Source of the DNA: Peptoniphilaceae bacterium
GTDB lineage: Bacteria > Bacillota > Clostridia > Tissierellales > Peptoniphilaceae
DNA: 64,000 bases
Reading direction: 5' to 3'
Assembly: GCA_028726605.1 (NCBI GenBank)
Contig: JAQYPV010000022.1
Coordinates: forward strand, 85,872-149,871
In this document: piece by piece, positions 1 to 7,941 of the stretch
How the letters are laid out: each line of letters begins with the position of its first letter
Position numbering within the stretch: the stretch's first letter is position 1
The notes under the pieces: model-generated
Databases searched by the model: none
What the model was told of the DNA's origin: nothing
Seen by the model: the letters and a program-made list of their open reading frames with translations, nothing else
Made by a program: the position numbers and the translations under genes

Positions 1-230
1 GCCCCCATCAGAGAACCGCTCCCCAAGGCCTTCATGACGCCTTCAATCGTGTCGGGTGCTTCCTCAATGGCCTGAATGGCGGACTTCATCGTCAAGCTCA
101 TGTTGGTGCCCGTGTCCCCATCTGGCACTGGGAACACGTTCAGGGCGTTGATTTCCTCTTTGTGGCGATCCAGACGCGCAAACGCGCCTCGAAATCCCTT
201 CTTTAAAGCCGTCGCATCGATGTGTTTCAC
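1..230 (-). CDS. fakA: Fatty acid kinase FakA / DAK2-domain protein, N-terminal part (cut by window edge)
   Basis: Only the first 76 codons lie in the window; the gene runs off the left edge. The visible N-terminus contains NVFPVPDGDTGTNM at about residues 28-41, the signature of the nucleotide-binding DhaL-like domain in the YloV/FakA family. FakA phosphorylates fatty acids presented by a FakB partner so that they can enter phospholipid synthesis. The start is GTG at 230, because the nearby ATG at 236 meets a stop after two codons; an AGGGAG ribosome binding site lies just upstream. It follows the Asp23-family gene by 11 bases, the usual yloU-yloV arrangement in Firmicutes, so the two are probably cotranscribed. 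The FakA assignment comes from family and context; the catalytic C-terminal region is not visible. Confidence 0.9.
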   Translation of the reverse strand, partial: MKHIDATALKKGFRGAFARLDRHKEEINALNVFPVPDGDTGTNMSLTMKSAIQAIEEAPDTIEGVMKALGSGSLMG

Positions 231-241
231 TTCATTCTCCC

Positions 242-595
242 TCATGCCCGCAGACCCTGCACGATGACATCGACAGAATCGACGTGAAGGCCCGTTTTCG
301 TCTCCACATTGTAGCGGACTGAATCGATGACATTGCTCACGACGGTGGCCAAACGCACGCCGCTGTCCATGATGACGTGAATCTGGATCCAGACCGACTG
401 TTCGCCGGTGCAGTACACCTTGACTCCGCGCGTCATGTTGTCCATGCCGAGCAGATGGTAAAGCTGATCTTTCGGGCTCTGGGCCGCAAGGCCGACGATG
501 CCGTAGCTCTCCATGGTGGTCCGACAGACGATGCGCGCGATGACTTGATCGTCAATGAACAGATCGCCCAATGGGGTTTGCACTTTTGAAGTCAT
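242..595 (-). CDS. Asp23/Gls24 family envelope stress protein (YloU-like)
   Basis: This 117-residue protein matches the small Asp23/Gls24 (DUF322) family along its length, including the hydrophobic segment GVRLATVVSNVIDSVRYNVE near residues 80-100 and the VDSVDVIVQGL ending. Family members are cytosolic proteins, some membrane-associated, linked to cell-envelope homeostasis; the biochemical role of the YloU branch is not settled. The ATG at 595 has a strong GAGGAGGGAG ribosome binding site. It is the first gene of a unit with fakA and is transcribed divergently from rpmB, an arrangement conserved in many Firmicutes. Confidence 0.93.
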   Translation of the reverse strand: MTSKVQTPLGDLFIDDQVIARIVCRTTMESYGIVGLAAQSPKDQLYHLLGMDNMTRGVKVYCTGEQSVWIQIHVIMDSGVRLATVVSNVIDSVRYNVETKTGLHVDSVDVIVQGLRA

Positions 596-626
596 ACTCC
601 CTCCTCATCTCTTAAACCGTTTTATT

Positions 627-632
627 AGTATA
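627..632 (-). promoter_or_regulatory. Probable -10 element of the asp23-fakA unit
   Basis: On the minus strand TATACT stands 31 bases upstream of the asp23 start, preceded by GTGG. No convincing -35 hexamer sits 16-18 bases further up, so this is a -10 call only. Confidence 0.5.
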
Positions 633-673
633 CCACAATCCGCCCCCTCTGAACCGAAGGCCGACCGCGAGAC

Positions 674-702
674 TTGCACGGAACGCGCAATTCTGCTATA
701 CT
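674..702 (+). promoter_or_regulatory. Sigma-A type promoter of rpmB with extended -10
   Basis: TTGCAC at 674-679 is followed by a 17-base spacer and TATACT at 697-702. A TG dinucleotide at 694-695 makes the -10 an extended type. The expected start of transcription is about 30 bases before the rpmB ATG. Confidence 0.8.
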
Positions 703-739
703 TCCACTGTTAGTTTCATCCAAGGAGCAGGAGGCAGTC

Positions 740-1036
740 ATGTCAAGAGTTTGTGCAATTTGTGGTAAATCGAAAGTCGCCGGTAACAGCGTTACCTTTT
801 CGCATAAGGGCATTCGTCGGACTTGGACGCCCAACTTACGTCGCGTCCGCGTTTACGATGAGAACGGCACGCCGAAGCGGATTACGGTTTGCACCCGTTG
901 CTTGCGTTCCGGAAAAGTGAACCGCAACCGTCCGCAGGACATCCCGTTCGCCGAAGAGACTGAGGCGGTCGAAGCCGAAGCGCCGGCAGCAGAGGTGAGC
1001 GAGGCGGAGGCGTCGGCAGAAGCGGTGGCCGAATAA
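740..1036 (+). CDS. rpmB: 50S ribosomal protein L28 with acidic C-terminal extension
   Basis: The first 65 residues are a complete bacterial L28: zinc-ribbon pairs CAIC (Cys5/Cys8) and CTRC (Cys51/Cys54), with basic RRTWTPNLRRVRV between. L28 is a late-assembling component of the large subunit near the exit site. The common L28 length is about 60-65 residues, but here 33 more follow, almost all Glu and Ala (about residues 66-98), giving 98. The ATG at 740 was chosen for its GGAGCAGGAGG ribosome binding site; an earlier in-frame start at 674 would lie inside the promoter. It is a single-gene unit with its own promoter and terminator. Function of the tail is unknown; its composition resembles the tail on RpoZ in this window. 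Confidence 0.95.
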   Translation: MSRVCAICGKSKVAGNSVTFSHKGIRRTWTPNLRRVRVYDENGTPKRITVCTRCLRSGKVNRNRPQDIPFAEETEAVEAEAPAAEVSEAEASAEAVAE

Positions 1037-1054
1037 AACCGAATTCAAGCGATC

Positions 1055-1078
1055 GAGGGGCCTGGCCCCTCTTTTTTT
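1055..1078 (+). terminator. Intrinsic terminator of rpmB
   Basis: A GAGGGG/CCCCTC stem with a five-base loop at 1055-1071 is followed by seven T residues. It lacks a T-run in the opposite direction, so it serves only the plus strand. It lies about 20 bases after the rpmB stop and next to the truncated thiN on the other strand. Confidence 0.9.
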
Positions 1079-1100
1079 GTGCCCTTTTCGCCCCTCTGCT

Positions 1101-1328
1101 ACCGATCAGTCGGCCCTCCCGCGCCGCGTCGTCCATCGCCTCGGCGCTCCACGTCGCGGTGAGCGAGTCCAGATCACCTAAGAACACATCGGGTTCGACG
1201 TGAAGGGCTTCCAGGACATCCCATCCTCCGTCGGCGGCGATGACAAAGTCCGAGCCGTCTAAGAGGGACAGCAAGACGTCTGCCGACGGAAGCGAGTCGC
1301 CAGCGCCGACAATCGCGCAGCGCTTCAT
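1101..1328 (-). pseudogene. thiN: Thiamine pyrophosphokinase, 5' fragment
   Basis: From the ATG at 1328 the frame encodes about 75 residues that match the N-terminal third of thiamine pyrophosphokinase: a nucleotide-binding start MKRCAIVGAG, an IAADGG segment, and GDLDS at residues 51-55. The enzyme makes thiamine diphosphate from thiamine and ATP and is normally about 210 residues. After about residue 75 the frame turns into low-complexity basic sequence that is simply the complement of the rpmB terminator and coding region, without a stop until 882. The substrate-binding middle and the C-terminal beta domain are missing. The ATG overlaps the rpe stop by four bases, the normal rpe-thiN coupling, so a deletion has removed the rest. 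A working enzyme is very unlikely. Confidence 0.8.
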
Positions 1329-1990
1329 GAGGCGAAGCACCCGTTGAGTTTGGAAAAAGAGGTTTTGAGGTCGTCCGCGTTGAAGACCGCCGAACCGGCC
1401 ACCACCCAGTCGACGCCCGCTTCGACGACGCGGGGCATGGTCTTTTCGTTGATGCCACCATCCACTTCGAGGACGATGTCGCGACCCGATGCGTCGATCA
1501 TCCGACGCAGCCGCGCCATCTTGTCGAGCGTGTACGGCAAGAACTGCTGGCCGCCAAAGCCGGGGTTCACCGTCATCACCAGGACGAGATCCACGAGGGG
1601 CAAGATGTCCTCCAGCACGCAAGCCGGCGTGGCGGGATTCAAGGCGATGCCCGCCTGCATGCCGCATTCGTGAATCTCGGCGATGACGCGATCCACGTGC
1701 GTCACCGCCTCCCAGTGAATGGTCAAGAGATCCACGCCGGCGTTCTGAAAGGCCGGAATGAGAAAGGACGGCTCTTTCACCATGAGATGCGTGTCAAAGA
1801 AGAAGTCCGTATGCGGGCGCACCGCGGCGATGACGCCCGGGCCGAACGTCAAATTGGGGACAAAATGGCCGTCCATGATGTCCCAATGCACGTGCGTCAC
1901 GCCGGCTTCCCTGAGGCGCGCCATCTCACACTTAAACTGCGAAAAATCCGAGGACAACAGCGACGGCAAAACGGTCTTGTTCATGTTCAT
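1325..1990 (-). CDS. rpe: Ribulose-phosphate 3-epimerase
   Basis: This 221-residue TIM barrel interconverts ribulose 5-phosphate and xylulose 5-phosphate in the pentose phosphate pathway. Full family signatures are visible: LPSLLSSDF near the N-terminus, HWDIMDGHFVPNLTFGP with the metal ligands His and Asp, DTHLMV, VNPGFGGQ and EVDGGIN with the second catalytic Asp, and the phosphate-binding VAGSAVF. Length is normal. The gene lies four bases after rsgA and its stop overlaps the start of the thiN fragment, as in the conserved rsgA-rpe-thiN order. A second in-frame ATG two codons downstream is an equally possible start. Confidence 0.97.
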   Translation of the reverse strand: MNMNKTVLPSLLSSDFSQFKCEMARLREAGVTHVHWDIMDGHFVPNLTFGPGVIAAVRPHTDFFFDTHLMVKEPSFLIPAFQNAGVDLLTIHWEAVTHVDRVIAEIHECGMQAGIALNPATPACVLEDILPLVDLVLVMTVNPGFGGQQFLPYTLDKMARLRRMIDASGRDIVLEVDGGINEKTMPRVVEAGVDWVVAGSAVFNADDLKTSFSKLNGCFAS

Positions 1991-1994
1991 CCTT

Positions 1995-2885
1995 TCAATA
2001 CGTGTGCGCCTCTTCGATCATCTGATAGAGCGTTCGGTAGGACGCGTAGCGCACGGCGTCCATCTCCCCCGCCTCCACGGCTCGCTTGACGGCGCAGTCC
2101 GGCTCCTTGCGATGCGTGCAGTCGCGAAAGCGGCACTGACCCACAAGTCGACGGATCTCCGGAAATGCTAGGGCCAGAGAATCGGGTGTCGAGAAATCCC
2201 GCAAGTCGAGAGAGGAAAAACCCGGCGTGTCGAAGATGTACGACGCGGGGCCGATGGTGAACAAGCGGCTCGTGCGCGTGGTCTGCCGTCCGCGAGACGT
2301 CTTTTTACTGAGATCGCCAATGGCGATGGACGTTTCGCCGCTCAGCCGACGGATGAGCGTGGACTTTCCCGCTCCCGACGGGCCCGCGATGGCCGTCACC
2401 TTGCCCCTCAAGGCATCGCCGAGCGGTCCCACATTTTCTCCCGTCACGGCGTTGATGGCGAAGATGGGATATCCGGCGAGCGCATAGCGCTTCACCCACG
2501 CTTTGAGCGACCCCTCATCCACGCGGTCGATCTTGTTAAAACAGAGCACGATGGGAAACGCGCGAATTTCCAAGACCGCCAGCAGACGGTCCAACTGCAG
2601 GGCGTTCACCTCTGGCTCGACGAGCGTCTGTACGACCAGAACCTGATCCACATTCGCCACGGGCGGGCGCACCAGCGCGTTCTTGCGGGGCAAAACGCGC
2701 GTGATGGTCCCCTCGAGGGCGTTCTCCTCCTGCACCCACTCCACGTAATCGCCCACCATGGGGCGCACGTCCTTTTCGCGAAAGACGCCGCGACCCTTTG
2801 CGTAGCGAATGGTTTCACCCTCTGCCCCCGCCGTGGCAATCGCGTAGCGATCTTTTTCTGACGAAATAATGTGGCCGATTGGCAT
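1995..2885 (-). CDS. rsgA: Ribosome small subunit-dependent GTPase A
   Basis: RsgA is a circularly permuted GTPase that checks late 30S maturation. Residues 1-75 form the OB fold, NKID (G4) is at 117-120, the P-loop GPSGAGKST (G1) at 168-176 and DTPG (G3) at 219-222, so the permuted order G4-G1-G3 is plain. The C-terminal zinc site is complete: Cys251, Cys256, His258 and Cys264. The gene follows prkC by 16 bases, the yloQ position in Bacillus. All parts needed for activity are present. Confidence 0.97.
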   Translation of the reverse strand: MPIGHIISSEKDRYAIATAGAEGETIRYAKGRGVFREKDVRPMVGDYVEWVQEENALEGTITRVLPRKNALVRPPVANVDQVLVVQTLVEPEVNALQLDRLLAVLEIRAFPIVLCFNKIDRVDEGSLKAWVKRYALAGYPIFAINAVTGENVGPLGDALRGKVTAIAGPSGAGKSTLIRRLSGETSIAIGDLSKKTSRGRQTTRTSRLFTIGPASYIFDTPGFSSLDLRDFSTPDSLALAFPEIRRLVGQCRFRDCTHRKEPDCAVKRAVEAGEMDAVRYASYRTLYQMIEEAHTY

Positions 2886-2901
2886 CCACCCTCCCTATGA
2901 T

Positions 2902-4875
2902 CTAACGGCGTTCGGCCGCCGTGGGCTGCGTCCCAGCCCCTGAAGACTCCTGCGACGTCTCCGCCGGCTTTCCATCGATCAGCGTCGAGAAACTGGCGCC
3001 CTCAGGCGCTTCTACTTCCACTTTGATGTAGCCCAACTGGTTGGCGTCGGTGGCTTTGAACGTCTTCTTGAAGACGGGTTCGCTCACCGACTGATTTTGA
3101 TCGTAAATGGTCACTTCAAAGCTCTCCTTGTTGGCCGGCGGGATGATGTGCACTTCGTAGACGTAGAGCGTCGATCCCGCCTCCGTCGTCGCCTCCTCGG
3201 TCTGCTCCTGACCCGCCGAGATCACGAGGTCGATCGTGGTGTTGAGATCCACCGACGTACCCGCCTTGATGGACTGCGAAATGACCGTCCCCGCCGGGTA
3301 CGAACTGAACTCCGGCTCCATCTCCCCCAATTGAAGGCCGGCCTCCGTCAAGAGCTGGATGGCCTGATTCTGATCCTGATTGAGCAACATGGGCACGATA
3401 CTCTTCTTCACCTCTTCGCCCTGCGAGACGATGAGATCCACGCGCGACCCCGAAGGCGCCTTCTCGCCCTTCGCCGGTGACGTCTCGATTACCTTGTCTT
3501 TGAGCACGTCTTTGGAGTACGCGAGTTCTTTCCTCCCCATCCTGAAGCCCGCATCTTCCAACTTTTGCGTCGCGTCAGCTACAGAGAGTCCGCTCACGTC
3601 GGGCACGGGAACGCCGAGCAGGCCCTGACTCACGCTGAGGTTCACCGTCGTGCCCCGTTCCACGGATGTCCCACTCGCGATGCTTTGATCCAACACGAGT
3701 CCCTCATCCACTTTTTCGTCTTCCCGCCGATCCGTCACCACGCCCACCAAGCCGTTCTCTTCCAAGCGTTTCAGGGCTTCTGCTTCGCTCAACTGGACGA
3801 CCGCCGGCACGGAGACCATGCCGTTTTTCATCGCGTCGTTGCGGATGAGCAAAAAGATCGCCACGATGACGAACGCCGCAAGCGCCACTCCCGCCAAGAT
3901 GAGTGAGCGCTTGAGCGTCGCCGGGTTCTTTTCTTCCGCCGCCCCGTCCACGCGCTTGCTCTCGTAGACCACCTCCCGCGGACGCTCCACGCGCGCTGTC
4001 TGCGCTTTCTGCGCGGCAATGGGACGCGTGAGATAGACGGTGTCGTCATAGTCGCGGTATTTCTCCAGCGCCTGAGCCAGTTGATAGGCGGAGTCAAAGC
4101 GATCGTCCGGATCCTTTTCCAGACACGTCATGATGATCTGGTTGAGTCCCGGATGCAACGCCGGATTGCGTTCGATGGGCGGCTCCGGAGGTTCCTGGAT
4201 GTGCTTCATGGCAATGGCGACCGACGAATCGGCGTCGAAGGGCACGGAACCCGTCGCCATCTCGTAGAGCACCACGCCCAGCGAGTAGATGTCGCTCTTG
4301 ACGTCCACGGGCTCTCCCTTGGCCTGCTCCGGCGAGATGTAGTGCACCGTTCCCAGAATGTTGTTCGTAAACGTCACCGTGGACGACGAAGTGATTCGGG
4401 CGATGCCGAAATCTGTCACTTTGATGTCCCCACCCTTGGTGATGAGGATGTTGGCCGGTTTCACGTCCCGATGCACGAGATCCCGGTCGTGCGCGCGTTG
4501 CAGCGCATAGGCGATCTGCTTGCCAGTCTTCGCAATGGCCGCCGACGTCATCTTCCCGTGGGCGCGAATGGCGTCCTTAAGCGTTGCGCCTTCGATGAGT
4601 TCCATCACGATGTAGTGGATCATGCGCTCGCCCACCCGCTCGCTGCCGACGTCGTAGACATTCACGATGTTGGGGTGATTGAGCGACGCAGCCGCCAACG
4701 CCTCGTTTTCGAACTTGGCGACGAACTCTTCGTCTTCGATGAATTGCTCTTTTAAGATTTTCACCGCCACACGGCGCTTTAAGACGATGTCCTCCGCCTC
4801 GTAGACGTAGGCCATGCCGCCGACGCCGATGCGCTGGTGCAGTTCATAGCGATTGTTCAGCAGGATCGTTTCCAT
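2902..4875 (-). CDS. prkC: Serine/threonine protein kinase with PASTA repeats (PrkC/Stk1/IreK type)
   Basis: A 657-residue membrane kinase that senses cell-wall fragments or lipid II through extracellular PASTA repeats and phosphorylates division, wall and translation proteins. The kinase domain (about 10-275) has the Gly-rich loop GVGGMAYV at 17-24, Lys39, HRDVKPANIL and DFG. A Lys/Arg-rich linker leads to one membrane span (SLILAGVALAAFVIVAIFLL, near 327-346). Three PASTA repeats follow, ending around 560, then a Thr/Glu-rich stretch and a further C-terminal extracellular domain of about 90 residues. The start overlaps stp by 32 bases and has an AGGAG site inside stp. Its partner phosphatase is the preceding gene, and a probable substrate, IreB, is encoded at 23723-24019. 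Confidence 0.96.
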   Translation of the reverse strand: METILLNNRYELHQRIGVGGMAYVYEAEDIVLKRRVAVKILKEQFIEDEEFVAKFENEALAAASLNHPNIVNVYDVGSERVGERMIHYIVMELIEGATLKDAIRAHGKMTSAAIAKTGKQIAYALQRAHDRDLVHRDVKPANILITKGGDIKVTDFGIARITSSSTVTFTNNILGTVHYISPEQAKGEPVDVKSDIYSLGVVLYEMATGSVPFDADSSVAIAMKHIQEPPEPPIERNPALHPGLNQIIMTCLEKDPDDRFDSAYQLAQALEKYRDYDDTVYLTRPIAAQKAQTARVERPREVVYESKRVDGAAEEKNPATLKRSLILAGVALAAFVIVAIFLLIRNDAMKNGMVSVPAVVQLSEAEALKRLEENGLVGVVTDRREDEKVDEGLVLDQSIASGTSVERGTTVNLSVSQGLLGVPVPDVSGLSVADATQKLEDAGFRMGRKELAYSKDVLKDKVIETSPAKGEKAPSGSRVDLIVSQGEEVKKSIVPMLLNQDQNQAIQLLTEAGLQLGEMEPEFSSYPAGTVISQSIKAGTSVDLNTTIDLVISAGQEQTEEATTEAGSTLYVYEVHIIPPANKESFEVTIYDQNQSVSEPVFKKTFKATDANQLGYIKVEVEAPEGASFSTLIDGKPAETSQESSGAGTQPTAAERR

Positions 4876-5599
4876 TCAGCTCTCCTAAATCCACCAACGT
4901 CACCGTGATATTGTCCAGACCGCCATTCGCATTGGCCTCGTTGACGAGTTTCACCGACGCCGTGCGCGAATCCGTCTCTTCGGTGAGAATCTCTTGAATC
5001 CGAGCGTCGTCGACCATCTTGGTGAGGCCGTCGCTCGTGAGAAGCCAGCGCGCGAAGTCCGTGCGCTCGAAGATGTCCACGTCCACGTCCGTCTCTTCTT
5101 CCGTGCCCACCGCACGCGTCAGGGTGTTGCGATCCGGGTGATGCAGGGCCTCCTCTTCGGTGAGCAGCCCTTGGGCGAGCAAATCGGCGACGACCGAGTG
5201 ATCTCGCGTCACCTGCTGGAGTTGGCCGTCAAAAAAGCGATACACCCGGCTGTCGCCCACGTGCGCCACGTAGACGCGCGCATCGTCGATCAAAACCGCA
5301 CAGAGCGTCGTCCCCATGCGACGAAGCTCGGGCGCCGTCATGCTCTTTTCGTACACCGAGCGATTGGCCACGGCCACGGCCTCCCGAAGGAGCGCCTCGT
5401 AATCGCTGCGCGACTTCTGCTCCATGACATAGCTTCGCGCGGACTCGATGGCCACTTCCGCCGCCACTTCCCCGGCGTTGTGACCGCCCATGCCGTCCGC
5501 CAACAGGAAGAGCGAAAAGCGCGAATGAAAGTAATTTGCATAGCGATCCTGGTTCATGCTCCGGCTTTTTCCCTGATCCGTGATGGAATAAAAATTCAT
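4844..5599 (-). CDS. stp: PP2C-family protein serine/threonine phosphatase
   Basis: This 251-residue PPM phosphatase reverses phosphorylation by the PASTA kinase encoded next to it. The metal-binding motifs of the family are intact: a DQGKSRSMNQDR start, LLADGMGGHNAGE near residues 34-46, VAHVGDSRVYR, a LLTSDGLT segment and the final GGLDNITV. The ATG at 5599 has a GGAGG site and shares four bases with the rlmN stop. The kinase start lies inside its 3' end, which implies translational coupling and balanced expression. Confidence 0.96.
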   Translation of the reverse strand: MNFYSITDQGKSRSMNQDRYANYFHSRFSLFLLADGMGGHNAGEVAAEVAIESARSYVMEQKSRSDYEALLREAVAVANRSVYEKSMTAPELRRMGTTLCAVLIDDARVYVAHVGDSRVYRFFDGQLQQVTRDHSVVADLLAQGLLTEEEALHHPDRNTLTRAVGTEEETDVDVDIFERTDFARWLLTSDGLTKMVDDARIQEILTEETDSRTASVKLVNEANANGGLDNITVTLVDLGELNGNDPAEQSL

Positions 5600-6633
5600 G
5601 CACGTCCTCCAACACCCTCGTACAATACGCGTAATTGACCGCAGGCTGCGTCAATGTCCGCTCCCCGGCGATGACGCACGCTCACGTGCACGCCGGCCTT
5701 TTCAAGGCTTGCGGCGAAGTGCTCCATCGCCGCCCGGTCCGCCGCCTCTTGGTCGAATTCATCGATGCGATTGAGCGGAATCAAATTCACATGCCGTCCG
5801 GCGCCCCGCATGTGCTGCGCCATCCAGCGAATATCTTCTTCGCGGTCATTTTCGCCGCGGATGAGCACGTATTCAAAGCTGACCCGTCGCCCCGTCGCGT
5901 CAAAATACGCATCGGTCGCCTTCAAGATTTCCGCAATGGAATAGCGCCGGGCGACGGGCATGGTGCGCGCCCGCCGTTCGTCTGACGTGGCGTGGAGCGA
6001 AATGGCGAGCGTGATCGACGGTGCTTCGTCGATCAGACGGTAGATGCCGGGGACGAGCCCCGACGTCGACAACGTGATGTTGCGCGCGCTCATCCCCTTG
6101 CCCTTGGGATCCGTCACGAGGCGGATGAAGCGCAACACTTCGTCCAAGTTGTCCAGCGGTTCGCCGATTCCCATGAGCACGATGTGGTCGATGGTGCGGC
6201 CTTCGGCGCGTTCGGTCTGGTAGACCTGCTCTAAGATTTCGTCCGCGCCGAGATTGCGGCCGAACGGCGCCTTTGTGGAGGCGCAAAATGAGCAGCCCAT
6301 GCGGCAACCCACCTGAGAAGACACGCAGAGGGTCGTGCGATCCTCATAGGGCATGTACACGGTTTCGATGTGCGCCCCGTCGAACAGACGGTAGAGGTAC
6401 TTCGCGCTGCCATCTTCGGAGCGCCTGACGAGTTCCGCCGTCAGGGGATGCGTCCCAAGGGCGCCGGCCGCCGCGCGCACCGCTTGCGGCAACACGTGCG
6501 CCGCGTCTAAATCCGTTCCCCGCTCCACGTGCAGAAAGTGGAAGAGTTGACTCCCCCGATAGGCGGGAAAGCCGGACGCCACCGCCCAGTCCCGGAGTTC
6601 CTCCTCTGTCATCGCATTGCGCGCTCGTTGCAT
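5596..6633 (-). CDS. rlmN: Dual-specificity 23S rRNA A2503 / tRNA A37 C2-methyltransferase
   Basis: RlmN is a radical-SAM enzyme that methylates C2 of adenine 2503 in 23S rRNA and adenine 37 in some tRNAs. The CxxxCxxC cluster motif is at Cys110, Cys114 and Cys117 (GCRMGCSFC). MGIGEPLDN follows, and near the C-terminus the Cys in DAACGQL is the expected methyl-carrying residue. The length of 345 is typical. The ATG at 6633 has a GGGAGG site. The rsmB-rlmN-stp order is conserved in Firmicutes. Confidence 0.96.
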   Translation of the reverse strand: MQRARNAMTEEELRDWAVASGFPAYRGSQLFHFLHVERGTDLDAAHVLPQAVRAAAGALGTHPLTAELVRRSEDGSAKYLYRLFDGAHIETVYMPYEDRTTLCVSSQVGCRMGCSFCASTKAPFGRNLGADEILEQVYQTERAEGRTIDHIVLMGIGEPLDNLDEVLRFIRLVTDPKGKGMSARNITLSTSGLVPGIYRLIDEAPSITLAISLHATSDERRARTMPVARRYSIAEILKATDAYFDATGRRVSFEYVLIRGENDREEDIRWMAQHMRGAGRHVNLIPLNRIDEFDQEAADRAAMEHFAASLEKAGVHVSVRHRRGADIDAACGQLRVLYEGVGGRA

Positions 6634-6645
6634 CGTTCCTCCCTA

Positions 6646-7941
6646 TTATAACGTTTTACCGGACAATTTACGCCACCGCATCATCGTAAAACCGTCGGCA
6701 CCCTCCGTGAGCGGCGTAAAGTGCAACCGATTTATGCCCTGAAACGGCTCCACCACAAAGTTCGCCGCAACCGTCGCCATGACGTCCTCGTTTTCCGCGC
6801 GCCCATAGGTGCACGTACTGTAGACCAGACGCCCGCCCGGTTTTACGTAGCGCCCGGCCTGTTTCAAAAGCGCCACTTGAATTTGCTGTAACGCGGGGAT
6901 GTCCTCCGGATTTCGCTTCCAGCGAAGGTCGGGTTTGCGCCCCACGAGTCCCAAGCCTGAACACGGCGCGTCCACGAGCACCACGTCGAAAGCCTCCGCC
7001 CACAAAGGCTCAAAGACTGTTCCGTCGTGCACGGCCGTTTCGATGGGAAGGCCCATGCGCCGGGCATTTTCTTCGATGTACTGGCGCTTTTCCGCGACGA
7101 CGTCGTTGGCGAGAATCCGCGCTCCCGGCGCCAGCGCCGCCATGGCGATGGACTTCGATCCGGGCGCCGCGCAGAGATCCAGGACGCGAGGGGCTTTGAA
7201 GTCCTCGACGGCCATCCACGCCGCTATCTGGCTCGGTTGAGACTGAATGGAAAGCCGCCCTTCGCGAAAGGCCGCGCTTTCCGTCACAGGTCCGCCGTCG
7301 ACCAGGAGCGCGAAGGGCGAGAGGTCGCTCTGGCGCACGCGGACGCATTCAGCTTCCAGTTCCGCCATGACCGCCTCGCGCGTCGCGCGATGCGGGACGA
7401 CGAAGAGGGAGAGGGGCGACGGCAGATTTCCCGCCTCGAGCACGAGACGCGCCGACGTCCCCAGCGCTTCTTCGAAGTAGGCGACCATCCAGTCGGGATA
7501 GGAAGCGCGAATGGCGAAGTCCAGGTCGACATCGCCCGTATCCACCACGAGTGCCGCATCCCCCGCTCGCTCGATTGAGCGCAAAATGCCGTTGATGAAT
7601 CCTTTGGCATAGGGCGCTCGCTTCCCTGCGACGGCAACCGTCTCGTAGATGGCGGCGTGGGCCGGGGTCTCTCGAAAAAGCAGATCCGCGGCGCCCAGGC
7701 GCAACAGGAGCCGTGGCACGCGCTTTTGCGCGTGCATGGGCTTTTTCGCATAGCGATCCAAAAGGTAGTCGAGGTGGCGTTGGCGCTCCAACACCGTGTA
7801 GACCAGGTGCCGCCGGTCGGCGCGCGTACGCGCATCGGAAAGGGCGTCGTCCGTGCGGTTGAGCGCACGCTCCACCTGTTCGCCCTCATCCACGCGCAAC
7901 AACACGTCCAGTGCGCTCTCGCGCATGCTCTTTTCCGTCAT
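6646..7941 (-). CDS. rsmB: 16S rRNA (cytosine-967 C5)-methyltransferase
   Basis: RsmB makes m5C967 in 16S rRNA. The 431-residue protein has an N-terminal NusB-like RNA-binding domain (about 1-140) and a C-terminal Rossmann methyltransferase. The SAM-binding motif is VLDLCAAPGSKSIAMA. The two catalytic cysteines sit in VDAPCSGLG and YSTCTYG. Its start overlaps the fmt stop by four bases, so it is translationally coupled to fmt. Confidence 0.96.
   Translation of the reverse strand: MTEKSMRESALDVLLRVDEGEQVERALNRTDDALSDARTRADRRHLVYTVLERQRHLDYLLDRYAKKPMHAQKRVPRLLLRLGAADLLFRETPAHAAIYETVAVAGKRAPYAKGFINGILRSIERAGDAALVVDTGDVDLDFAIRASYPDWMVAYFEEALGTSARLVLEAGNLPSPLSLFVVPHRATREAVMAELEAECVRVRQSDLSPFALLVDGGPVTESAAFREGRLSIQSQPSQIAAWMAVEDFKAPRVLDLCAAPGSKSIAMAALAPGARILANDVVAEKRQYIEENARRMGLPIETAVHDGTVFEPLWAEAFDVVLVDAPCSGLGLVGRKPDLRWKRNPEDIPALQQIQVALLKQAGRYVKPGGRLVYSTCTYGRAENEDVMATVAANFVVEPFQGINRLHFTPLTEGADGFTMMRWRKLSGKTL

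Noticed and set aside
882..1667. A 261-residue minus-strand reading of the thiN region
   Set aside because: The upstream part is out-of-frame rpe sequence and the downstream part is antisense rpmB; only the section 1101-1328 has family similarity.
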